Source: Opitutus sp. GAS368
GTDB lineage: Bacteria > Verrucomicrobiota > Verrucomicrobiia > Opitutales > Opitutaceae
Direction of reading: 5' to 3'
DNA: 13,001 nucleotides
NCBI GenBank assembly: GCA_945862035.1
Contig: CAMAXB010000052.1
Span: 1 to 13,001 of the forward strand
This document shows, piece after piece, positions 7,039 to 13,001 of this stretch; position 1 is the stretch's first letter; each line of letters opens with the position of its first letter. The notes under the pieces are model-generated. The model did no database searches. It worked only from the letters and a program-made list of their open reading frames with translations, and was not told the origin of the DNA. The position numbers were made by a program, and so were the translations under genes.

Positions 7039-7889
7039 GCGAGAAGGGCAACCGACGCCTGGAGTTCGCCGGGCAGCGGCAGATCGTCGCCCGCGTCGTC
7101 CGCAGCCTCGGCCGCTGCCCCTCGGTCCATCGGGAAGCGACGGACAAAGTCCTCAAAGGCGATCAGCTCAAAGCGCCCATCATGATGCTCCACGATGGCG
7201 CTCATCGATTCAACCCAGTCGCCCGAGTTGAGATAGTGAATCCCGCCGACCATCTTGTCGGCCGGCGTGTGGATGTGCCCGCAGATCACTCCCACACAGT
7301 CACGGCTCCGCGCCAGCGCGGCAACCTGCTCCTCAAACTTTCCGATGAAGCTCACCGCCTGCTTCACGCGGGCCTTGATCGCCTTGCTGAGCGAGAAGTA
7401 CTCCTTGCCCCGCAGGCGCCGAAACGTGTTGTACACGCGATTGAGCCGCAGCAGTACCGCATACCCGGCGTCACCAAGATGGGCGAGAAACACCATGTTC
7501 TTGACCACGCCGTCAAAGACGTCGCCATGCAACATCAGATAGCGGCCCCGCGGGGTTTCGAGGACGATGTCCTCGACCACGTGGATCCGCTCAAAGCGCA
7601 TCGGTAACAGCCGACTGAGAAAGTCGTCGTGATTGCCCCGGAGGTAGACGACTTCCGTGTCCTTCTTCTGCGCCATGGTCAGCACGCGGCGCACAAAGCG
7701 CGTATGCGACTTCGTCCAGCGCCCGTCGCGCCGGAGGCGCCAGCCGTCGATGATGTCTCCGTTCAGATAGAGTTTCTCGCAGCGCACGTGCTTGAGGAAG
7801 TGGACGGCTTCGTCGGCTTTGGAGTGCGGCGTGCCCAGATGCACATCCGAGAGGATAGCCGAGCGGACTTGGAGGATCGATTTGCTCAT
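7035..7889 (-). CDS. LpxH-like calcineurin-fold metallophosphoesterase
   Basis: This 284-residue protein shows the full set of two-metal phosphoesterase motifs: SDVHLG (D15-x-H17), GDIIDGW (D45, D48), GNHDD (N86-H87-D88), HGD (H121) and GHIHTP (H205, H207). Among this superfamily it is closest to the UDP-2,3-diacylglucosamine diphosphatase (LpxH)-related branch, whose best-known member releases lipid X from UDP-diacylglucosamine in lipid A synthesis. It has an extra region of about 70 residues between HGD and GHIH, rich in basic and aromatic residues, that could form a membrane-contacting cap. Many relatives are annotated as LpxH without proof. Its position between two glycosyltransferase genes, joined by 4-base overlaps on both sides, argues for a role in a glycolipid pathway, possibly dephosphorylating a lipid precursor. 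No signal peptide, so cytoplasmic or peripheral membrane. The C-terminal 30 residues are acidic, Ala-rich and likely disordered. Confidence 0.86.
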   Translation of the reverse strand: MSKSILQVRSAILSDVHLGTPHSKADEAVHFLKHVRCEKLYLNGDIIDGWRLRRDGRWTKSHTRFVRRVLTMAQKKDTEVVYLRGNHDDFLSRLLPMRFERIHVVEDIVLETPRGRYLMLHGDVFDGVVKNMVFLAHLGDAGYAVLLRLNRVYNTFRRLRGKEYFSLSKAIKARVKQAVSFIGKFEEQVAALARSRDCVGVICGHIHTPADKMVGGIHYLNSGDWVESMSAIVEHHDGRFELIAFEDFVRRFPMDRGAAAEAADDAGDDLPLPGELQASVALLA

Positions 7890-9085
7890 GACGAAGGAGA
7901 AAGTGCGTTGGCCGGCCCGGCCCCGGCAACTTCCGGGGGCGAGCGATACTCGTCCCGGGCCTGGATCAGGTCCCGTTCGAAGCCATCAATCACCGCATCC
8001 CAGGACAACGTCTGCGCCGTCGTCCGCCCGGCCTGTGCACACGCGCGGCGCAACTCCGGCTCACGCGCCAAGCGGACGGCGTTAGCGATGAAGGTCGCCT
8101 CATCAGCCGGGGCGCAGGCAAGGCCGTTCTGGCCGTCGCGGATGAACTCGCGGGCCGCGGCGTAGTTAAAGGCACCCACGGCCAGCCCGCTGGCCATCGC
8201 CTCCGTCACCACATTGCCAAAGGTCTCCGTGTAGCTGGGGTGCAGGTACACATCACCCGAGGCGTAGTGGCGGGCCAGATTGATCCCCGTGTAGAAGCCC
8301 GTGAAAATCGCGTCCGGATGCAGCCGCTGGTACGTCGCCAGCATCGGACCGTCCCCGACCAGGACCAGGCGCGCCCGCGGCTCGACCGCCTTGATCGCCT
8401 CAAAGGCGCGGAAGAGGAGCGGGTAATTTTTTTCCGCCGCCATCCGACCCACGTGCACCACCACCAGATCATCCGGTGCCGCGCCCCACGAGGCCCGCAA
8501 CCCGGCGTCACGGCGATCCGGCGCAAACAGCGCGGTATCCACGCCGCGGGAGAGAATCCGCAGATTGAGGTAACCCTCCACCGCCAGGCGGTCCCGCAAA
8601 TCAGTCGTCGGCACGAAGGTCCGGAGCGTGCGATTGTGGAAGCGGCGCAGCCAGCTCGCGACGAGCGGCTTCAGCCAGCCCAGCCGGTAATCGCGCGTGT
8701 ACTGGTCGAAATTGGTGTGGAAACTCGACGTCACCGGGATGCCCAGCACGCGCGCGGCCGAGATCGCCGAGGACCCGAGCGGGCCTTCGGTCGCGACGTG
8801 CACCAGATCGGGACGCCGCTGCTTCCAGGTCCGGATCAGCCGCGCCCGCGCCGGCAGGCCGATGCGCAACTGCGGATACCCGGGCATCGGTATTCCGGGG
8901 AGGCGGATCTGCTCACCCGCCAGCCGCTGCGTCACCGTACACCTGGGCGACTCATGCCGCTGGCTCGGTCGGATAATGGTGAGCTTGTGCCCACGGCGAT
9001 CAAGGCCGTCGACCAGCCGGCCCAGCGTCATCGCGACACCGTTGATTTCAGGAGCGTAGGTTTCAGTAACGAGGGCGAGATGCAA
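7886..9085 (-). CDS. GT4 family glycosyltransferase, MgtA/SqdX-like
   Basis: This 399-residue protein is a retaining GT-B glycosyltransferase. It opens with the first Rossmann strand and P-x-I-N-G-V loop (LALVTETYAPEINGVAMTL). EGPLG (100-104) and HTNFDQY (123-129) follow, typical of GT4 enzymes that glycosylate lipids, such as SqdX and mannosyltransferase MgtA. The donor domain has GRMAAEKN (213-220, Arg214 and Lys219 expected at the nucleotide phosphate) and an E-x7-E motif at E287 and E295 (ETFGNVVTE). The start is TTG: an in-frame TGA lies only five codons upstream (9098-9100) and no ATG or GTG could start the first beta-strand. The last four bases (7886-7889) overlap the ATG of the phosphoesterase gene. 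It is the first gene of the operon; a 12-bp palindrome at 9184-9195 lies about 100 bases upstream. The C-terminal 20 residues are Pro/Ala/Ser-rich and poorly conserved in character. Confidence 0.88.
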   Translation of the reverse strand: MHLALVTETYAPEINGVAMTLGRLVDGLDRRGHKLTIIRPSQRHESPRCTVTQRLAGEQIRLPGIPMPGYPQLRIGLPARARLIRTWKQRRPDLVHVATEGPLGSSAISAARVLGIPVTSSFHTNFDQYTRDYRLGWLKPLVASWLRRFHNRTLRTFVPTTDLRDRLAVEGYLNLRILSRGVDTALFAPDRRDAGLRASWGAAPDDLVVVHVGRMAAEKNYPLLFRAFEAIKAVEPRARLVLVGDGPMLATYQRLHPDAIFTGFYTGINLARHYASGDVYLHPSYTETFGNVVTEAMASGLAVGAFNYAAAREFIRDGQNGLACAPADEATFIANAVRLAREPELRRACAQAGRTTAQTLSWDAVIDGFERDLIQARDEYRSPPEVAGAGPANALSPSS

Positions 9086-9183
9086 TAGAGGCGCCCGTCA
9101 GGCGGCGAGGCCAGCCAGCGAGCGACCCCAAGGTAGCGGCCAGACGTTACCCGTTCGCGACGTTCAGGTCACAGATACGTAAC

Positions 9184-9195
9184 AACGTGCACGTT
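9184..9195. promoter_or_regulatory. Perfect 12-bp palindrome upstream of the GT4 operon
   Basis: AACGTGCACGTT is a perfect palindrome in the 209-base gap between the DUF983 gene and the GT4 gene, about 99 bases before the TTG start. Further ACGTT words occur at 9144-9148 and 9160-9164, and CGTTCGC occurs twice (9152-9158 and 9192-9198), which suggests repeated half-sites. It may be a binding site for a transcription factor controlling the operon. No good -35/-10 pair was found on the minus strand, so the assignment is tentative. Confidence 0.35.
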
Positions 9196-9264
9196 CGCCC
9201 TCTGCGTCGTCAATGACCACCGCTCATCTGCAGATTTCCCTTTCAGCGATTCCGCCCTCCGACC

Positions 9265-9296
9265 AATCCGCATTCCGCACTCCGCAATCCGCACTC
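9265..9296. repeat. ANTCCGC heptamer tandem repeat
   Basis: Four heptamers of the form A-N-T-C-C-G-C stand head to tail (9265-9271, 9272-9278, 9279-9285, 9286-9292), followed by a partial unit ACTC. The array runs directly into the stop codon of the DUF983 gene (TGA, 9295-9297 on the minus strand). From general knowledge, the same wording (ATTCCGCAATCCGCA and variants) is common between genes in PVC bacteria and in metagenome contigs. It has no known role. Confidence 0.6.
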
Positions 9297-9711
9297 AGAT
9301 GTTTTCATCCTCCCCCTTGGCCACCGGCGGAAGGTTCGCCGGGAGATGCCGGGGCAGGACCAGGTAATAATTCATCAGCCACCAGCTGCGCGACGACCGG
9401 TACAACAGCGCCGGAAAGCCGATCGCCCCGATCCCGCCCACAATTGAGGCCGTGCGAAAGGAGAAGGCCCCGAAGATCGCCAACAGCATGACCGGCAGAA
9501 CAAACACGATCAGCGTCACCCCATAATTAAGCGACAGCGCGCCGAGAAATCCGCCTTCATCGCGTTCAATCTTCAACCCGCACTCTCCGCAGGCCGGGTT
9601 GACTTCAAAGAGTGTGCCCTCCTTGAAGAGCGATCGCGCCCCGCAATTTGGGCAGCGATTGGCCAGCCCTCGGGCCATGATTTGGCCACGCGTCACCTTC
9701 AAGTTCATCAT
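9295..9711 (-). CDS. DUF983 family zinc-ribbon membrane protein
   Basis: This 138-residue protein has the DUF983 layout: an N-terminal zinc ribbon with C20-P-N-C23 and C41-G-E-C44, then the signature ERDEGGFLGALSLNYG, then two hydrophobic segments at about 62-82 and 88-104, and a Trp/Tyr-rich tail (SSRSWWLMNYYL). The family is membrane-bound and of unknown function; in alphaproteobacteria members often sit near cytochrome oxidase genes. Two adjacent ATG codons (9709-9711 and 9706-9708) are possible starts, and a third at residue 12 would still leave the zinc ribbon intact; no Shine-Dalgarno decides between them. The gene starts 50 bases after the stop of the cytochrome c/propeller gene on the same strand and may be co-transcribed, which would fit a link to respiratory proteins. 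That link is inference. Confidence 0.85.
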   Translation of the reverse strand: MMNLKVTRGQIMARGLANRCPNCGARSLFKEGTLFEVNPACGECGLKIERDEGGFLGALSLNYGVTLIVFVLPVMLLAIFGAFSFRTASIVGGIGAIGFPALLYRSSRSWWLMNYYLVLPRHLPANLPPVAKGEDENI

Positions 9712-9761
9712 TCCATAGCATGGAGTCCTCAGGCCCCAGGGTCAACGACCCCGGCTAAAAC

Positions 9762-12485
9762 TCAACGCAGCGACTTGATGTACTCGATCACCGACTTCAG
9801 CTCTTCCTCGCTCAGGATTCCGGCGTAACTGGGCATCGCCTGCTCACCCGACTGGAACCCCGCCGCCAACTTGCGCGTCGGTTCCAAAATGGATTCACGG
9901 AGGTAGTCCTCATCGGCCAGCACCGGACCCGGCACGCCCCCCACATAAACCGAGCGCTCGCGACCGTAGAGACCGCTCCACGAGGGACCCGCCGCACCCG
10001 AGGGAGTCGGTCGGTCGACGACGTGACACGCGATGCAGGCCAGCGTCTGCGCAATCTCCTGGCCGCGCTGCGCGGAAATCGTCCCCGCCGCACTGGCCGC
10101 CACCACGCGCGGCGTAAGATTGATGGTGATGTCGCCAAAACCTTCCGCCAACGGATCGAAGTCCACCAAGTCGTAGGGCGTCGTGTAGGCGTCCTCAGCC
10201 AGGCGCGATCCATCCGCCGCCGCCAAGTCCCAGCTCACGCGCAGCTGCATCACCGGGGTCATCCCCGGGATCGCCGCGAAGACACTGCGTCCATCCGCTG
10301 AGAGATAGGCCTGACTCACCACCAGCTCATCCCGCCCGGTCGTGCCATCCGCCTTGAACAGCGGCGAACCATAGTTGGGCGTCCGGCGATAGCCCCACGA
10401 CTGCACCATGAAATTGGCCGCATCGACCGCCTTCTCGGGATCCAGCGGCACCTCGAAACGCAACAGGATGCCCGCCTTCGTCGGCACGATCTCCTGCGGC
10501 AGCTTCAGCGGCGCACCCGTGTACCGCAGGCGCCCCAACCCGCCCGGCGCATCCATGACATTTCCCCAGCCGATCACCTGAAAACCGGCCAGATCCACCT
10601 GGCCGTCGACCGGGTTCACCGATCCGTTCAGCGGCGGGAACTTGAATGCCCGCGTGAGGCTGACCACCGAGGCCTGCGGCCGTTGGCCCCGGCCATTCTG
10701 GATGACACGAAAGATCTCGGGCCGGTTAAAACCGATGTGGATCATCTCCTCGTTGAGGGGGCCCATCTTCGCATCAACGAGCCAGATCTGCGACAGCGCG
10801 GACGGATTGGCCGGATGCGGGATCCAGGTCAGCGGCTCGGCAATCTCAGCCGGGTAAACTTCCTTCGGCTGAAAATCGCCAAGGAAACCGTAGAATTGCC
10901 CGTCGCGGACGATGTGCAGCGGCGTCGAGGGAATGTAGTGCCCCTGTTGATCGCTCGAGGTCACCAGGCCCGTGCGGGGGTGAACCGCAATGTTGGGCTG
11001 ACGCAGCCCGTAGCCCAGCACCGTGACATTCCGGCCATCCGCCGAGATTCGCAGCACACTGCCATTGTGCTTGCCCAAGGTCACCGCCTGCTGGCCGCCC
11101 TTCGCGATGACAAACTCGCCGCCGGGCGACAGCCGGATCGTGGAGGGAAATTCACGTCCATCGGCCGTCTGGCCGAAGACATTGGAGAAGAGTTCATGGA
11201 CGTCGGCCTCGCCGTTTCCGTCCGTGTCGCGAATCCGCCAGATGCCGTTCTTGTCGAAAGCAAAAATCTCCCCGTCACGGATTGCCACCGACATCGGCTC
11301 GTGCAGGCCCGACGAGAAGCGCGTCCAGCGCACCGGCCCGGAAGCGCCTGCGAGGCCCTTGGCCAGCCAGAGGTCGCCATCGATCGTCACCACCACGCCC
11401 GTGCCGTCGGGCAGAAATTGCACATCGCAGGGCCGGACTTTCCGGCGCCAGGGATTTTCGCTCGGCAGCGCGACGTGATCGATCACGTAAGCGTTCCCCG
11501 CCGTCGACAGCTCCACGCCGGTTTCCACCGCCTGCCCCCAACGCGCGGCCGGCTTGCGCTCATCCCGCGGGCGAATGGCGCCCGTTTCCGTGCCCGGCGG
11601 CATACCGCCCCGCGCGTAGCGCACCGCGAACGCCGCGGCCTCCATCCGCGCCGGGATCCGCACGTACCACGTGCCGTTCTCCGCCGCCAATTCCGGCCGG
11701 GCCGCAGAATTTCCCTCCGGCAACCGCAGGGTCAGCGTGTGGTCCGCTGAAAGCTGGCCAAGCACCAGCACCAACGGTTCCGTTCCGACTTCCACGTCGA
11801 CCGTCCGCTCGATCGCGAGAGCCTCCGCCGCACCGGCGGACGACCACTGTTCGCGCACGCGGGTGCGACCCACGGTGAATTCAAGCCGCGCACTGTCCCC
11901 AACCAAGCGCACCGCATCAAAGCGACCCAGCGACTCCGGCAGGCCACCGCGACCGACTTCCTCGGGGCTGGGCGCCGGCGTGCGTGGATCGACGAAGGAT
12001 GGCTGCGACCCCACCTGCCAGCCAGGATAGATGCCCGTGCTGGCCCAAAGTGTTCCGACAATAAACGGAAGATTGTTCTGCCCGGCCGGGCCCTTCCGCC
12101 GCGGATCCAGATAGGAACCCGGCGCCAGCGCGCGCGGCGCGAGGCCCTCGCCGTCCCAAACGGCGGCCACCCGCAGGAGGTCGTGGTCAAAGGCGACCCA
12201 GGTCTTCTGGCCGAGATTCAGCACCAGGCTGCGCGGCGCGAGATTGTTCGCCGGCGATCCATGGCCCGTCTTGCGCAGATCCACCACCGACGAGAAGAAC
12301 GGAAACGCTTCCTCAACCCAAGGGCCTGCGCTCGACGCCGGGGCTGCGCCGGCGGCCGGCGGCTGGGCGGCGACGGCCCGGGATCCCGCCAGCCCGGGCA
12401 GCACCAAAACCGCCACGGCGGCGGCCACAGGGAACGACCGGGCCAGGGACGGCCAGGGACGAAGAAGACTCAAAGGGAAGAACAT
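9762..12485 (-). CDS. Exported propeller and cytochrome c protein (DUF6797-type)
   Basis: This 907-residue protein starts at ATG 12485, followed by a signal peptide (hydrophobic core 19-32, probable cleavage after VAA at residue 40). A longer reading frame from a TTG at 12551 would put 22 unlikely residues before it. The N-terminal 300 residues form a beta-rich domain I assign by memory to DUF6797. The centre is a propeller of the kind seen in PVC membrane-bound dehydrogenases and sorbosone/glucose dehydrogenases (VRPCDVQFLPDGTGVVVT, later a Ca-loop-like DTDGNGEAD at 420-428). The C-terminus is a monohaem cytochrome c with C817-I-A-C820-H821 and probable distal ligand M884 (QAMPSY). It likely acts in the periplasm as a secreted oxidoreductase passing electrons from a sugar or alcohol to the respiratory chain; the substrate is unknown. 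The acidic loops and lack of transmembrane segments fit a soluble protein. A DUF983 gene follows 50 bases downstream. Confidence 0.85.
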   Translation of the reverse strand: MFFPLSLLRPWPSLARSFPVAAAVAVLVLPGLAGSRAVAAQPPAAGAAPASSAGPWVEEAFPFFSSVVDLRKTGHGSPANNLAPRSLVLNLGQKTWVAFDHDLLRVAAVWDGEGLAPRALAPGSYLDPRRKGPAGQNNLPFIVGTLWASTGIYPGWQVGSQPSFVDPRTPAPSPEEVGRGGLPESLGRFDAVRLVGDSARLEFTVGRTRVREQWSSAGAAEALAIERTVDVEVGTEPLVLVLGQLSADHTLTLRLPEGNSAARPELAAENGTWYVRIPARMEAAAFAVRYARGGMPPGTETGAIRPRDERKPAARWGQAVETGVELSTAGNAYVIDHVALPSENPWRRKVRPCDVQFLPDGTGVVVTIDGDLWLAKGLAGASGPVRWTRFSSGLHEPMSVAIRDGEIFAFDKNGIWRIRDTDGNGEADVHELFSNVFGQTADGREFPSTIRLSPGGEFVIAKGGQQAVTLGKHNGSVLRISADGRNVTVLGYGLRQPNIAVHPRTGLVTSSDQQGHYIPSTPLHIVRDGQFYGFLGDFQPKEVYPAEIAEPLTWIPHPANPSALSQIWLVDAKMGPLNEEMIHIGFNRPEIFRVIQNGRGQRPQASVVSLTRAFKFPPLNGSVNPVDGQVDLAGFQVIGWGNVMDAPGGLGRLRYTGAPLKLPQEIVPTKAGILLRFEVPLDPEKAVDAANFMVQSWGYRRTPNYGSPLFKADGTTGRDELVVSQAYLSADGRSVFAAIPGMTPVMQLRVSWDLAAADGSRLAEDAYTTPYDLVDFDPLAEGFGDITINLTPRVVAASAAGTISAQRGQEIAQTLACIACHVVDRPTPSGAAGPSWSGLYGRERSVYVGGVPGPVLADEDYLRESILEPTRKLAAGFQSGEQAMPSYAGILSEEELKSVIEYIKSLR

Positions 12486-12608
12486 GGGGGCAACGCGGTC
12501 CGACGCCGGGGAACGGGACCAAAAGGGGTGAAAGCTCAGCCCGCAGTGCAACCCGCAACCCCGAGATGCTCAACGACCATTTAATCCTTCGTGGTCCCGT
12601 TTTTTGGT

Positions 12609-12640
12609 CGCAGGGGTCGACGACGTCGTCCGGGCCTGCG
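12609..12640. other. Long inverted repeat upstream of the cytochrome gene
   Basis: The outer arms CGCAGG (12609-12614) and CCTGCG (12635-12640) enclose a perfect 12-bp palindrome, GACGACGTCGTC (12619-12630), with a 4-base mismatch on each side. It lies about 125 bases upstream of the ATG at 12485. In the minus-strand transcript it is followed by an A tract, not a U tract, so it is not an intrinsic terminator for tsf. An operator or 5' leader structure for the cytochrome gene is possible. Confidence 0.35.
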
Positions 12641-12701
12641 GTCTCCGCCAACGGGTTGAATCTCGCCCCCCGGCTCTCGCCCCGGCGATTTCAGACAACC
12701 T

Positions 12702-12900
12702 CCCGCGAATCCACGCGTATCAGCGCGAATCATCCAATCTCCATCTCAGTGATCGAAGTGCCCGCTCCAAATTCTCTGATTCTTTCGTGTGTTCCGTGTA
12801 TTCCGTGGTTCCAAGGTTCGGGAGCGTTCCTCGCTGGTCGTGGTTCCTGGTTCGTGGTTTCCCCCGATCCCATTCGTGCCGATTCGCGTGCATTCGCGGG
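12702..12900. repeat. TTCCGTG/ATTCGCG word-repeat block with inverted ends
   Basis: The ends are inverted copies: CCCGCGAATCCACGCGTATC (12702-12721) and the reverse complement of 12881-12900 match at 18 of 20 positions. Inside are three 9-base units (12783-12791, 12792-12800, 12801-12809; consensus TTCCGTGTN) and further TGGTTC and TTCGTGG words at 12840-12860. The block fills most of the 474-base gap between the cytochrome gene and tsf, and no gene is supported in it. From general knowledge, such ATTCGTG/TTCCGTG repeats occur widely in Verrucomicrobia and Planctomycetes intergenic DNA. Confidence 0.6.
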
Positions 12901-12903
12901 CAC

Positions 12904-12934
12904 AAAAAAGGCGCCCCGCAAATTGCGGGACGCC
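12904..12934 (-). terminator. Intrinsic terminator of tsf
   Basis: On the minus strand the 10-bp stem GGCGTCCCGC/GCGGGGCGCC (one G-U pair) with loop AATTT is followed directly by TTTTTT (12904-12909). It begins 25 bases after the tsf stop codon. It reads well only in the minus direction, because the plus strand has a C-A mismatch and no T tract. Confidence 0.9.
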
Positions 12935-12959
12935 TTCGATAAAATCAGCGTGCAGCGAC

Positions 12960-13001
12960 TCAGGCCCCGAGCTGGAAGCGCACGAAGCGGCGGACCTGCA
13001 T
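12960..13001 (-). CDS. tsf: Elongation factor Ts, C-terminal fragment
   Basis: Only the last 13 codons and the stop are in the window: MQVRRFVRFQLGA, then TGA at 12960-12962. The first methionine shown is probably internal, since the frame continues past the right edge. The sequence matches the conserved end of EF-Ts proteins that stop soon after the core domain, such as the Thermus protein ending in VRRFCRFELGA. EF-Ts catalyses GDP/GTP exchange on EF-Tu in the cytoplasm. The rest of tsf and, by common gene order, rpsB should lie beyond the right edge. A terminator follows closely, so the gene ends its own transcript here. Confidence 0.85.
   Translation of the reverse strand: MQVRRFVRFQLGA

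Noticed and set aside
6031..7185. Long plus-strand frame (384 codons) opposite the GT28 gene.
   Set aside because: Arg/His/Gln-rich antisense shadow of a gene with strong family motifs; typical of high-GC coding DNA.
10683..11750. Long plus-strand frame (355 codons) opposite the cytochrome/propeller gene.
   Set aside because: Antisense shadow without domains; the minus strand carries the signal peptide and haem motif.
12486..12551. Longer start for the cytochrome gene at TTG 12551.
   Set aside because: It places 22 unlikely residues before a well-formed signal peptide; ATG 12485 explains the export signal better.

Overview
The window reads as a piece of a high-GC chromosome of a PVC-group bacterium, most likely Verrucomicrobiota close to Opitutaceae. 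This is an inference. It rests on a large secreted beta-propeller/cytochrome c protein of the type common in Verrucomicrobia and Planctomycetes, exported BNR (Asp-box) propellers paired with a RraA-type aldolase, start sites without Shine-Dalgarno sequences, several families of 'wordy' intergenic repeats I associate with PVC genomes, and an EF-Ts C-terminus of the short type ending in RFQLGA. No rRNA, complete tRNA, CRISPR array or insertion sequence is visible.

Layout. Bases 1-117 hold a hairpin-rich repeat whose right end matches the 3' end of a tRNA-Ser. A degenerate partial copy lies at 1825-1896. Between them is one gene (340-1596, +) for an AAA ATPase with a DUF4143/PD-(D/E)XK-like C-terminus, a gene type often found in accessory DNA. 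Next, on +, come two exported BNR-propeller enzymes (2010-3335 and 3662-4840) and a RraA-family protein (4866-5615). A perfect LacI-type palindrome (3537-3550) lies just after a possible promoter in front of the second propeller gene. Together these look like a small, sugar-responsive module for breaking down a polysaccharide or acidic sugar.

Everything from 5866 to the right end is on the minus strand and converges on that module. Three genes joined by 4-base stop/start overlaps encode a GT4 glycosyltransferase (7886-9085, TTG start), an LpxH-like calcineurin phosphoesterase (7035-7889) and an MGDG-synthase-like GT28 glycosyltransferase (5866-7038, GTG start). The order suggests a glycolipid pathway: a phosphatase acting on a lipid or nucleotide-linked precursor, with two membrane-surface glycosyltransferases. 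Upstream are a small DUF983 zinc-ribbon membrane protein (9295-9711) and a 907-residue exported propeller/cytochrome c protein (9762-12485). At the right edge is the last part of tsf (EF-Ts, 12960 to the edge) with a good intrinsic terminator at 12904-12934.

Intergenic DNA is unusually rich in structured repeats: the tRNA-Ser-like element, an inverted CTCTGCG repeat at 3361-3439, an ANTCCGC heptamer array at 9265-9296, and a TTCCGTG/ATTCGCG repeat block at 12702-12900. The parts most worth a second look are the tRNA-Ser-like cloverleaf repeat, the three-gene glycolipid operon and the operator-controlled propeller/RraA module.
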